From Mactra quadrangularis (lineage: Eukaryota; Mollusca; Bivalvia; Venerida; Mactridae): a stretch of 64,000 nt of DNA. The notes below the pieces were generated by a model. It saw nothing but the letters and a program-made list of their open reading frames with translations. It had not been told where the DNA came from and searched no databases. Shown here in pieces: positions 52,785 through 63,825 of the stretch. The stretch spans positions 26,263,329 through 26,327,328 of the forward strand of contig CM046311.1 in NCBI GenBank assembly GCA_025267735.1, in the 5' to 3' direction. Both the position numbers and the translations under genes were made by a program. The stretch's first letter is position 1. The number at the start of each line of letters is the position of its first letter.

Positions 52785-54191
52785 ATGCCACCAAAAGGAA
52801 AGGGGAAGGTTACTACCGTTGTTACACCTCTGGTTCAACCTCAGAAAGAACGTGTAACTGAGGTTACAGATCCGTGTCCCATACCCGAATCTGACGATGA
52901 AAGAGGATCAATCTACAGGAACGATAGGTTCCAGTTTTCATCGCATCAGGAGGGCATTCTTGTACAGTGGTTTCAGAGCACTCGGAGTTCTATCAAAAGA
53001 GCAATAAGAGATTTGCTGACAAGTACTATAAAGACAAGCAACTGGATGAAATTGCTTCGAGATTGAAGGAAACTGGTAAGTCATGTTTTTTAACCCCCCC
53101 CCCTGATTGTTTTTGTACCCAATTTTTCGTCTTTTACCAAACGTTTTAATACCTAATGATTTAAAGATATACATATTTGATTTCTTTCTTAACCCGGGTC
53201 GGTAGCGCAGTTGGTAGCGCCGGGATTTCGAATATCTAGTGTCCCAAAGGAGGTACTGGTTCGAATCCTACCCAGGGAGGTTATACCCTTCCATGAAAAT
53301 TTGACAATAATGTCAATTTTCCTCCATCAATAAGGTATATGGAGAAGTTTCTGGCCTTGTGGAAGGGTAGGTGAGAACTGGTTATTGACAAGGGTTTAGG
53401 AAAGCTAGGTTAGGTGCGCTGGACGCCATTATATGGCCTATACAATGTGTTGCTATGGCGTTAAACCCAACAAATAAAATAAATAAATAAATAAGATTTT
53501 TTTCTTAAGCGAGAAACTACAATACGGTATAGCACGCGTTGTTGCCGAATATTAGTAAATAATTGTTATATTACACTGATTGGATTTGTGCAAATGTTTA
53601 TGGATGCTATAATGTATTGATGATATTACTATTGACAGCTGAGAAGATCATTGGATGGTTTCGTAACCAAAGAACAGCCGTTGGGAAACTGTAAAAACAC
53701 AAATCTGGACAGGCTACTGAGACACTGACCAAGAGAAAGGCGTGGCAAATCAAGGCATTTGCATTTCTCAATGAACACATATCACCACGATCCTATGCAG
53801 CTGAGTCAACCTTGGTAAGACAACATAAATTGAAACTATTTTGATTTGAACCGCGGACATTAATTTCATACTAATTTTAACAGAATTAATGGTTGGAATT
53901 ATTGATACACTTCGATTCATGTTACTTGAAATACTTTTCGAATATCAATATTGACCATATCATTTATCTGGCAGGGATAAATTTGTCATATGTGTAAGTC
54001 ACTTATTATTGGCTTACACTTGAAATATCCTGTATTTTGTATACCTTCAGATTCCAAGTTCTGCTAGACCTGATTTGCAAGCATTCAACGAGGACAGTGA
54101 TGAAGCCAGTGTAAATGTCAATGATGGTCCCTCCCCAGACCTTTCCCCTGCAGACCCAGTATTTATAACAAAATTAAACAAGAGGAGATAA
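52785..54191 (+). pseudogene. MADF-like DNA-binding protein gene of the Harbinger-like element (broken)
   Basis: Three exons: 52785-53075 (MPPKGKGKVTT..), 53639-53814 and 54051-54191 (stop at 54189). Donors ACTG|GTAAGT and CTTG|GTAAGA; acceptors TTGACAG and CCTTCAG; phases agree. The MADF-like part reads 'ILVQWF..EHSEFYQKSNKR', 'YYKDKQLDEIASRLKETG', then 'AEKIIGWFRNQRTAVGKL', followed by 'QIKAFAFLNEHISPRSYAAE'. It is damaged by a one-base frameshift near 52974 and an in-frame TAA at 53692. The protein would bind DNA and bring transposase to the element ends. The frame is no longer usable. Confidence 0.7.
53193..53494 (+). mobile_element. tRNA-derived SINE, copy 3, with 14-bp target duplication
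   Basis: Head CCCGGGTCGGTAGCGCAGTT with B-box GGTTCGAATCC, the same body as copy 1, tail 'gctatggcgttaaacccaac' and an AAATAAATAAAT end. Flanked by GATTTCTTTCTTAA and GATTTTTTTCTTAA (53179-53192, 53495-53508), one mismatch. It is inserted in intron 1 of the MADF gene and is the best-preserved copy in the window. Confidence 0.95.
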
Positions 54192-54334
54192 CCCATTCTT
54201 TTGATCGCATGAACGTCGTACGACTGTCGTACAAGATTGTGTTTGTCGTGCAATTAATGTATTGGTGACGTACGAAACTTTTCGAAATCTAACGACGGTC
54301 TTACGACTGACATGAGTGCTGTACGGCAGCCTTG

Positions 54335-54795
54335 CAGGCCTCCTAGCAGGCCAAAACAAAAATAAAGGTTTTTATTAAGGCTCCAATGTATGAAAATAAA
54401 GGCCTTTTAGTGTAAAATATGAAAAAATAAAGAGTAAATAAAGGCTATTTTCGTCTTTATTAAACCCACAGTCATACCAAAGTCATTTTTTGATGTTATA
54501 TACTGTTTGAATTATGCAATATAATACATACCTTATTTAATGTGTATACCTATTTTCTCTGCATATTTATATCATACATAGCTCCTGTTTTACAGTGTAG
54601 GGAAAATGCAGAACAAAATCCATTACTTGCTTTACGCTAGCACGGCAACCAGTCAGAGCAAATATAAAGGTTTTGACTGAGAATTACAGGCTATTTTGGC
54701 GTTTTGAAGGTTTTCTGGGGAAATGTAAAGGTTTTAAAGGTTTGCTCTGAAATTAAAGGTTTTTAAAGGTTTTAAAGGTTTCACTAGGAGGCCTG
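54335..54795. mobile_element. 461-bp MITE nested in the Harbinger-like element
   Basis: Perfect 12-bp inverted ends CAGGCCTCCTAG / CTAGGAGGCCTG, flanked by GCCTTG on both sides (54329-54334, 54796-54801). The interior is enriched in 'aaaggttttaaagg' and 'aataaagg' motifs. CAG-type ends suggest hAT, but the visible duplication is only 6 bp, so the superfamily is open. Confidence 0.82.
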
Positions 54796-55007
54796 GCCTT
54801 GCGATCATCGCACGGCAGTCCTACGAAAACTAGGGCGTGTGTTGTCGTGCGATGAACAAGTGAACAACGTACGGTTCGTGAGAGCGTCGTATGACCGCCG
54901 TACGACGATTGCACAGAAAGTTTGAAGTATCTACAGCGGCTGCGATTTCGTTCGCAGGAAAATTCGTACGACAAAAAAATGGTACGGCTGATGTGAACTA
55001 GGCTTAT

Positions 55008-55629
55008 GTAATATAAGTAATAATAAATATATGATTATAAAATAGTTCACAGATTAATATGATTGAAACATTAATGCATCTACATTATTTAGTATTACCA
55101 TATTGGTATATATACAGGTTAAACTGGGAGGGAAATATTAACTTTTCTGCTGACATAAATGTACAAGTGGAACAAGGCAGGCATAGGAATTCTGCACCCT
55201 TGTAGGAGCTAGAAAATAGAAGGATATTTTTTTAATTTCAAGTTTACTGCAGTAAATGTGAAGTTAAATATTGTGAAAGTTACAATTTGTTTAAAGTTAC
55301 TATAAGTTCTAGATAAATGTATGTATATAATATGGGTGTACCTATTCATAGATACACTAAGTAACGTCATACATGAAGTCAGTCTCTCCCACACAGAAAG
55401 TTGATATCAATTAATTGTATATGTTTAAAGATTAGTTTTAAATCCTTTTATACCTTTCAACTTTCCTTTAAAGTTTTACAGTTGCAAAAAAAGTGAAACA
55501 GTTTTTGACTGGTGATCATTACATTTACGGTCAGAACATAAAATGTTTGACACATGTAGTTAAGCAGTGAACTGGGAGGTTAGTGGTTGAATGAGTGACC
55601 ATGTGCATTACTGAGGGCTTGGTGCATGT
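55008..55629. other. AT-rich stretch without recognised feature
   Basis: No exon or repeat family that I can support. Confidence 0.35.
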
Positions 55630-56165
55630 TTAAGAAATAACTTACAGTTGTCTATATTTTGTTGTCTAATAAAATATAGGCACAAGTTGTGATGCGCGTA
55701 TGGTTAAACCACGAGTGCTTTAGCACGAGTGATTTAATAAGCGCATCAAACGAGTGCCTATATTTTATTAGACAACAAAATATAGACAACTGTAAGTTAT
55801 TTCGATTCTAACATCGTAAAATACATCCGTAGAAAAGATATATTTATAGAACTATTTTTAACTGTCAGAAACGTCATGCTGTTGAAATCCACCCCTGTGC
55901 AAAGGCCGAAAATAGCATTTATTTACACAATTCTCACGGATAGGTGTTTCTTATTCCGAACAAAAAATATTAAAATCTTAATTACAGAATAGAAACCAAA
56001 TTGTAAAAGTCAACCCTTATAAACTCGGGCGCCATTTTCGGCTTTGCGCATTTAACATGGGGAGTAAAATTTCAACAGCCGTCACGAGCTATATTTTGTT
56101 GAATAATAAAGCATAGATGACGTCACATTAAATAAAGAGTGAAAACGCACATGCCTATGTTAGAA
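55630..56165. repeat. Palindromic repeat family, copy 2 (uninterrupted)
   Basis: Contains the palindrome 'ttgtctatattttgttgtct aataaaatataggcac' with its mirror, 'acatcgtaaaatacatccgtagaaaag', and downstream 'acagccgtcacgagctatat' and 'gatgacgtcacattaaataaagagtg'. All of these also occur in the foldback element at 2521-5675, where they are separated by a pearl-like insertion. Confidence 0.78.
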
Positions 56166-56575
56166 TACACTACACAGTTTTAATAAGCAGTCAATGAGAT
56201 AAATTTATTTTAAGTAAGCAAGACAAAAAACCAGTTAAGACCAGTTTTGCCCAGTGGCCCATCAATATAGAATACAAAAAACAATGACAATTATCCATAT
56301 TAATTTATTACTATTTTCTCATATTCTAAACCATTAAATACAATATAGAATAGATAGATCATATATCCAATTAGTCAACCATTAAGATCATTAATAAATT
56401 TACTGAATATAAAATTACTTTGATAATTGAAAGTCCTAAGTTTTCTTACTATAAATAATTTAAAATATGATAGCAGTGATATTTTAATGCTGTAGTAACA
56501 CATGGTATAGGTCATATCACGATGGTCTGTGAACTTATCATTCTTGTAAATACTAAATCTATGATCTTAGCTGTT

Positions 56576-56775
56576 TAAACCAGTTACTAGATGCATATTT
56601 CCAACAGTGACTGTCAACTGCCTGTATGATTTAGAATCATTGATTGGAAGGAGAATGGCTGTTGGAATTATTTCATGACCAAGCTCCATGAAATCTAACT
56701 GCCTGAGAATTGAACCTACTTTGATTGATCATTAGAATTGTGTGCGACCTCTAGAGCTAGCCAGGTAGCTAGATT
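56576..56775 (-). repeat. Second SINE family, copy 2
   Basis: See 44698-44895 for the shared blocks. On the minus strand 'ctagctacctggctagctct' and 'gtaggttcaattctcagg' resemble A- and B-box regions of a tRNA head. Confidence 0.55.
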
Positions 56776-57920
56776 TACAGCCATTAAAAGTCCAGCAGAA
56801 GTTTGAGCACTAAGATCAGAGCTTGACTTCTGTTACAGTCATAACCTTAAATTTTCATAAGCACTAAAATAAACCTTAGTTTATTATGTTTTGTAGTATT
56901 GCATAAAAAACTAGCTTGACTGTAAGAAGTTTGTTATTTCTACTTATTTATTATCAATTTTCACTAGTGCTAGACTTTGGGATTGTGAATTAAGGTGATG
57001 GCTGTTGTTATCAGTAAATCATACCCTGATGGTATAACTTGATAAAAATTTCTATTTTCTTTCATGTAGAAAAAGGTAAAGTTGGCCCCTCATGAATGGG
57101 AAAACATGATTATGATATAACATATATTAAGTAGTCTAGAAACTGGTTTGGTGAATTGGTCCTTAACAATTAACCAATGAATGGAGTGAAACCCCAAATA
57201 CATGAACAAAAAAACAAAACAAGATAACACTCTCAAAAACATGGTTTAATCTTCATTCTGTGCAAGACAATATTTGATATCAGAACTCCGTATTTGACAG
57301 TCTATTATCATCTATCTGCTAATATTTTCAATGTATACAATTTTGTCTGCCATGTGTTTGCTTTATATTAAAATTGACTTAAAATATTATATAATAATTT
57401 ACAATATTATACAAATTAATTATAATTTAGGTAATATATTTAAATAGGTAAACATTTTAGACATAGTACATTAATCTTTGGTGTAAATAGATGGGACATG
57501 AATACATGTTGTATTATTTATACTCTAAAGTTGAAAAGGCTGAAATATAATTTTTTAATTTAATTTTAATAGGTCAGTTCTATATGATCTATATTGTAGT
57601 CACAGTGAGTCACTTAGTTTTGCCTTGACCAATCAGATTGCTTTTAGTAAACTATTGTATTAAGTCTTGAAAATCTAAATTCTACATAAGTTGTGTTCCA
57701 TCTAAATTAATAGAATGTTTTAAAACTTAAGATTTCAGCATAAACTTTGAAAATATACCTATAATATGTATACTTTGATTTTTATTATAGTTATACCATG
57801 TGACCAAAACTATGAAGATAACAGCTGTTAAAGGTCAAAATGTATCACATTATTGTAATACAGTGTTAAACTGTTGAGTGGACAGTCAGGTTGCAGGCTG
57901 TTACAGCATGGTTACACTTG
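56776..57920. other. AT-rich intron-like sequence, no recognised feature
   Basis: No exon, repeat family or motif that I can support. Confidence 0.4.
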
Positions 57921-58353
57921 TACATTAACTATACTGTCATAATTCTGGGGTGCTTTCAACAATGTCTTGCTGTGAGACAGTACATATAACTATTCTGTCA
58001 TAATTCTGGGGTGCTTTCAACAATGTCTTGCTGTGAGACACAGTACATTAACTATACTGTCATAATTCTGGGGTGCTTACAACAATGTCTTGCTGTGAGA
58101 CACAGTACATACAACTATACTGTCATAATTCTGGGGTGCTTACAACAATGTCTGTCTTGCTGTGAGACACAGTACATATAACTATACTGTCATAATTCTG
58201 GGGTGCTTACAACAATGTCTTGCTGTGAGCAAAGTACATATAACTATTCTGTCATAATTCTGGGGTGCTTACAACAATGTCTTGCTGTGAAACACAGTAC
58301 ATATAACTATTCTGTCATAATTCTGGGATGCTTTCTACAATGTCTTGCTGTGA
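57921..58353. repeat. ~62-bp tandem repeat, seven units
   Basis: Unit: 'tacatataactatactgtca' 'taattctggggtgctttcaa' 'caatgtcttgctgtgagaca' plus 'cag'. Units vary at ctttc/cttac and actat(a/t)ctg; one has an extra 'tgtc' and one lacks part of 'gagacaca'. Confidence 0.93.
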
Positions 58354-59819
58354 TATACATATTTCCATTCATAATCCTTATATCCATATCGTCAATTTAA
58401 AGTTTGAATAACTCATATATATTTCTGTCTCCTGATAATATCCTTTCAATCCATGATAAATAAAAGTAAACTCGTAAAATGACAAATCCTACAAACGACC
58501 GCCATGTTGACAACAAACTTTACTTACATGACGTCATAAAAACTGATTCGTCCTCGGAAAATTCGCTAGTGATTTATTCGTCCAAAAAATGAATTTTTCC
58601 TTGTTTATTTAAAAAATCGAGATACTTTTAGTAATTTCTATTTTTCTTTCATTTAAAATATTGCCTTTACTTAATTATAATTGAGTTAATCATCGGGATT
58701 ATTTCTTGACACGCAAACACTTATAAAATCGCTTAACACAATCACTGCGCTTCAATTCGGCCATCTGAATTTAAAGCATGTTAAACGCAGAATTTTCGGG
58801 TTTTAAATTAGTCAATCAACAGAGGAACAGATAAGGTTTGGGGTGTATTGGGTATTTACTCCCAGTTTTCCAGACAATTGAGTAATGGCATTTCCAATAG
58901 AGTACGTAATTTTTTTTTACTCCAAGATATTTCACTGGATTGAGTATTTTCCATTTATATGACGATAAATTGAGTACTAATAAAAAAACATGGAACTAGG
59001 TATGCACAAATATACTTACAAATATTTATTGAAGATATTGTAACTAGGACAGCAACCACCAGTGTTTTTTTCACAATTTTGGGAATATGACCCATATACC
59101 CCTAGAATTGGGAATTTTATCAGCATTTTGGTTTAAATTGGGAAAATATAATGTCAAGCCAATAGGTAACAATAGCATTCAAAACAATGACTTCAGTTTT
59201 TATTCTCCATTAAATTTGATTGTCAGAACTTTACAGAGCAAGATCTTTCAGACTCTTACTATTAGATACATGTTTTTTTAGCAATTAACCACAGCCTCAA
59301 GCTGGTTATAGTCTTATGACTTATAATGACAACATGTCCTCTTTAGAGGATCCAAAATAGACTGTCGAATCCTACTGCATGAAACAGTTCACATGGAATT
59401 CATAATGCTGAAAACCCTTTCAACGCTGGCTGTTTTGTTTGGAAGAATTTTTGCTTTGACCAAGCAGACAGAACATTGCTGGAAAATGTTTCAAAGATCT
59501 CGCCAGAATTTAGTTCACAGGAGTGGAGAAATCTACAAAATAATGACTTAATTTGAAAACGACTTTTTTGTATCAAATAACAACTTGTCAGTTATTTGGT
59601 TATTTGAAATGCTGATTAATCAACAAACTGTTTTATTCAACTAACTTTTTGGTTCTTCTAACTCTTTGTCATTGATTACCATAATTACATAATGATAATG
59701 ATAAACACAGTATAGTTATGATAGCATCTTCAGTATTTTAATTGAATTTAAAAAACATATAATTATGCTTCATTTTTAAAATTACACCGAAACTAATGTT
59801 GGCAAGTAAAAAAAAATGT
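58354..59819. other. AT-rich intron-like sequence
   Basis: A 'cagtgtttttttcacaattttgggaatatgaccc' phrase at 59060 with a short plus-strand frame (59087-59281) looks like an element remnant, but I cannot name it. Nothing else recognised. Confidence 0.35.
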
Positions 59820-60700
59820 CTGGCATTTTGACATTTGTTTTATCAACGAACACCAGAAAATGGGAACGTATGTTCGAATTTGTCAGTTCCTGGGGCACTG
59901 TTTGCTAAATTAATGAAAAATAATAAGCTTATTACATTAATTATGAAGATTTAAGAATGTTTTACTTAATTTGCGATAGCGTGGGTCGCGAAAATATATG
60001 ACAATAAGTCATCATGATTGAAGGGATTTTATTTTTACGAAATACAATACTAAATTGTATATTATAAAATATTTTTGTTGTAAAATAATACAAAACACTA
60101 TAAAATTAAATTACACAAGACGGTGTTATTGACAATTATCGTCGATAATTTTAACAAAGAAAAAATGACTTCCTGGGATCGCCGATATCGTTTTTATAAA
60201 GTTTTATATATAATACAATTTAACAAATTAGGTCACGCTTGTTTTAAGAATACATTCTTCAAGACGATTAATTTATATTAGACTCCATGATTACATAATG
60301 AGACATTGCAATTATGTCATTGTTACGCTATCAAACATCGACAAAGAAAGTGTGAAAAAATGCCGACACACATCTTAAATTGTTTACCTCAATTTCCGCT
60401 CAAACTGCAAACACATATTTGTCCTCAAACAAAGGATTAATATTAATTTAATTGCTGCAAACAATTAAAATATATATATGCGCTATTTCCAATGTACTCT
60501 GACGTGTATAGGTATAAAGGTATATACAGATGTTATCGAGCGTGTAATCATAAGTCGGCGACTTTATTATCGATTTTGTGACATCCTTGTGCATACATAT
60601 GTCGGCGAGTTAATCTCCCAGCGTGTGAACGACAATTGGGTTTTAATGAGATGTAATTGGCATGTAATTGTCGCGTGAAGTTTCATTTTTCGCATCTCTT
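59820..60700 (-). repeat. Inverted copy of the shared ~1-kb core
   Basis: On the minus strand matches 39050-40190 and 47990-49075 in order: 'aatattaatcctttgtttgagga', 'gtgacctaatttgtt', 'ttttcgcgacccacgctatcgc' and 'cccaggaactgacaaattcgaaca'. No hAT-type termini are visible around this copy. Confidence 0.7.
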
Positions 60701-60959
60701 ATCTGACCAGTTTCGATTTTTTTATTTACGTTCGATACGCGGCGATTTCAAGACTTTATGAGTAAAGGAGTTTTTAATTGGGTTATGATACGCAAATATT
60801 TTATTCTTATAGGGTTTTTGAGATTTTTAATTGCGTATTTACGCAGATACGCAGCTTATCTGTTCCTCTGAATCAAGCAAACGCGAGTAGGATAAATAGA
60901 ATATTAGGTTACTGTCAATCTGTACTTAACGTTAACCTATTCGTTAACGGCTTTTATCA

Positions 60960-61100
60960 TAGGCTTTATATCGTGTCTGAGATGTTGAGTATACTGTCCA
61001 ATAACGTAATATATTTGGACGATGTGCTGTCCAATACGGCATTTTACTGGACAGTCACGTGGTACAAATGCTGTGCACTGATTAGGCGAAAAAATTGGAT
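60960..61100 (+). repeat. Fragment related to the foldback family at 45593-45982
   Basis: 'actgtccaataacgtaatat', 'tggacgatgtgctgtccaat' and 'cggcattttactggacagtcacgtggtacaaatgc' are inverted against each other and share the last motif with 45925-45950. Confidence 0.5.
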
Positions 61101-61691
61101 ATAGAATAAAACTTATTTATTCCAATACAAAACAAAACGGCAAAACATGACAAGTGAAAGTTTCTTTCACAGTATCATGAGTATGTGAGATTTAGTTTGT
61201 GTCATAGGTAGCCAGCATGGTTCCGAGACAAAAACAATAAATTAAATGTATATATATACATGTATTCACTGAAATTGAACTAGGGTTGAAAAATTATTTT
61301 TTTTGGGGTCAGAGTCATATACCTTAGATGCATATATCATGTTTTTGTTTCAGAACCATGTAAGCCACCTTTAGTTTGTGTCACATTATGTGTGACCTAG
61401 TTAGAACTTAGTTATGTGTGACCTAGTTAGTATTTTTTACGTGTGACCTAGTTTGTGTAACATTATGTTCAACCTACTTTCCATTATATAATGTTTAGCC
61501 TTGTTTGTAATATTGTTGGTTTCACATAATGTGATTTACTTTTGTTTTTTCAACAAAAAGATATAAATGATTTATCATTGTAACTAGTACTAAATTTTGA
61601 TTATACCTTCAACTTTCCCTGTAAGTTTAGTTTATTGTCTGATACATACTGTCTATTTCTTGTCAAATATTATTGCATTGGGGTAATTCCT

Positions 61692-62089
61692 CAATCTGAT
61701 TAAAACCCGATCTTAAATTTTCTGCTTGCATACTCGCTAGTTTAGATCTGGCCTTTTTCAAACGAGGGTCAACGTTCAGGTGACCTTTTCTCATCATTAT
61801 ATTAATGACGAAATTGTTAGGATATGTAACTTGTTTACATAGTCTACGTTACGCAATTTGAAATGAGTCGTCCAATCGCAGACTGTGAATAATACCGCTG
61901 TTAAATTAGCTTGCAAACCTTGATCTAAAAATAGAAATTACGAAATCAAAATGTTATTAATTGTGTTTCGTCCAGATGAAAGCTACGCATTGATTAGTCT
62001 ACGTAAAGGTCATCTCGACGTGACCCTCCATTGAGATAGTAGAGATCCTGTACGGCAATGCTCTTCAGGATATCTGTTTACGGAGATTG
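61692..62089 (-). mobile_element. 398-bp MITE, copy B of the 11809 family
   Basis: Reverse complement of the element at 11809-12207 along its length. Starts CAATCTGATT, ends CGGAGATTG, flanked by GGGTAATTCCT on both sides (61681-61691, 62090-62100). It lies 166 bp upstream of the acceptor of the exon at 62266. Confidence 0.85.
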
Positions 62090-62265
62090 GGGTAATTCCT
62101 ATAAAACCAAATTTATCACTTCCAATGGTAGACTATTACTTGTTTACTCAGTTGTCTACAATACATGTAAACTCATTATGCCAAGCTGTAACAGATGTCA
62201 GACATTTAAAAAACTCGTTCAAACTATAGGTCGTTAAATAAATTCAAATTTTCTTATATTTTCAG

Positions 62266-62379
62266 CGGCTGCAAGAGAACTAGACTTATTCAATCGTTAT
62301 CTTGATCATCTCTCTTCTAAATACAGAGAAATTTTAGACGAACAACATAAGCGACAGCAAGAACTTGAAGAAATTAAAG
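62266..62379 (+). CDS. Coiled-coil exon, probably second known exon of the secreted protein
   Basis: 114 bp between acceptor TTATATTTTCAG and donor AAAG|GTAAAT. With the T left by the 38377-38455 exon it encodes S-AARELDLFNRYLDHLSSKY, then REILDEQHKRQQELEEIK, and ends in phase 1. The heptad-like spacing of Leu/Ile/Tyr and the dense Glu/Lys/Arg/Gln indicate a coiled coil. The following exon lies outside the window or was not recognised. No family assigned. The link to the signal-peptide exon rests on strand, order and phase only. Confidence 0.6.
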
Positions 62380-63825
62380 GTAAATTTTAGAATTTTAAGT
62401 TTTAGCTGCTATCATGATCTGGTGAATAGTACACAGGTCTTTGAGTGTAGCAATCTGGATTGGCAGATCATCACACTCTATGAAACTTTGGCCTGTTTCA
62501 ATCCTATCAGTGCAATAGTTATGGTAATGTATGATAGGATTTCATGCAGATTGTCTGCTATGATAGGTTCAGTAATTTTTATACTTTGTACAGACACCAA
62601 AAAAAGAACTATTTCTTGTGCAGAGCCTAATCCCTAATTAATGTCACACATCTCAGTTGAAATATTTATATTGTCTTAGAATGGTTTCATCATTTTTTTG
62701 TATTGGAAAAGTTTAAAGAAAGGAGGTTATTTCTTATAAAAAAGGAAAGAAAAGAAAATATTTCAATCCTATAAAATTACTAACTTTGTAAGGCAAACTA
62801 ATTTGGTTCAGTGCTTTGATTTTCAATGCAGAGAGAAGTTGTTGGAAATTGGGAAGCCAGATCTGCAGATTTAAAATTCTTAGAATTTCTGGGAAGCTGT
62901 TAAGTTAAGCTGGATATAGCAAATGACAATAGCAAACACAAGTATTAGCATTTCCATAAATGCTTGAAATCGTCGGTTAGCCTTGAATGACATCTCCTTT
63001 AATAAAGCATTCAAGAAATATATGTGTCAGAGTTTAACAATTTCGTCCTGTTTCGGCCGAGCATGTACAAACGCATTTTAGAGGTAGGCTTTACAATTCA
63101 CCAGTCCTTTTGGCAAGAAACTTTATTTATTGATAAGCAAACCAGATTATTCTATTCAAGACCATGTTCTGTCCCATATTCCGCCAGCTAATCGAGCGTA
63201 GATTATATTTATTTACAAGAAAATATTGACGCAAAGCATCAAAGAGCCCAAACTATTACTAACATGGAAATACTGCTTCAGCCTGTTTATCTATAATTGA
63301 GGCATTAAAATTCTTTTATAAAGGTTTATTAGCCGCTAATTAAACCAACTGTGTTTGATAATTCAATAAATAAATGTACAATATATAAAAGGATCATTAT
63401 CAGTGATGGTCTGATAACCCTTCTTTGTTTATGGTGTCAGTGTCTTCGTCAGTGGTTTAGACTGTGACTTTCTATAAATAGACCGCGAAGGCCGTCGAGT
63501 GTACATGTTTCGTTTAAACCACAGTTTAGAAGAGAAAATATAAATTTTTTGGAGAAACTCGCGTTAAAGATGATTTATATATGCTAAACAAAATGTTAGC
63601 AGAAGCATGGAACGTATTACACTTTATTAATAATTTACAAATTTAAAGCTTGGTACATTTTGTAAATAGCCATGCCTCTGATCCGGCTGTATGATGTCAA
63701 AGTAGACGTTCGTGTTTTAGTCTTAACGTTATAAACTCGCCCGGAAGTAGGGAAGATAGGTTTGCTTTTTTTCAACAAATGCATTTTTTTTCAAGAAATG
63801 AACATGTGACAATTAGTTATGCATG
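62380..63825. other. Intron or downstream sequence; possible conserved non-coding segment near 62940-63420
   Basis: No exon or repeat family recognised. 62940-63420 is less repetitive than its surroundings and contains clustered TAATTA-type cores ('gccgctaattaaacc'), which would suit an enhancer. This is only an impression. Confidence 0.25.

Larger units (their letters stand above)
52263..55004 (+). mobile_element. Harbinger-like DNA element with MADF gene and two nested insertions
   Basis: Ends AGCCTATTTCACATCACGC and its counterpart AGCCTAGTTCACATCAGCCG, with 3-bp TAT on each side (52260-52262, 55005-55007). Long subterminal zones at both ends are rich in GTACGGC, GTCGTGCG and GTCGTACG motifs in both orientations. 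It encodes a broken MADF-type protein but no DDE transposase. PIF/Harbinger elements have 3-bp duplications and pair a transposase with a Myb/SANT/MADF-type DNA-binding protein, which is the basis for the assignment. A SINE (53193-53494) and a small MITE (54335-54795) are inserted in it. Confidence 0.75.

Noticed and set aside
9764..53300. tRNA genes at the sites with good A/B-box sequence (9764, 28894 minus, 53193)
   Set aside because: No closing acceptor stem, and each is followed by the same SINE body and tail; they are SINE heads.
52457..54974. Multiple short frames in the ends of the Harbinger-like element
   Set aside because: They translate GC-richer subterminal repeats in both directions; only the three-exon MADF frame has domain-like content.
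60478..61104. Two plus-strand frames of 66 and 108 codons
   Set aside because: The first overlaps the inverted repeat core and the second ends in a foldback repeat fragment; no motif, signal peptide or splice context was convincing.
62365..62637. Plus-strand 90-codon frame starting inside the coiled-coil exon
   Set aside because: Its ATG-initiated frame differs from the spliced frame and reads mostly through the intron after a good donor.
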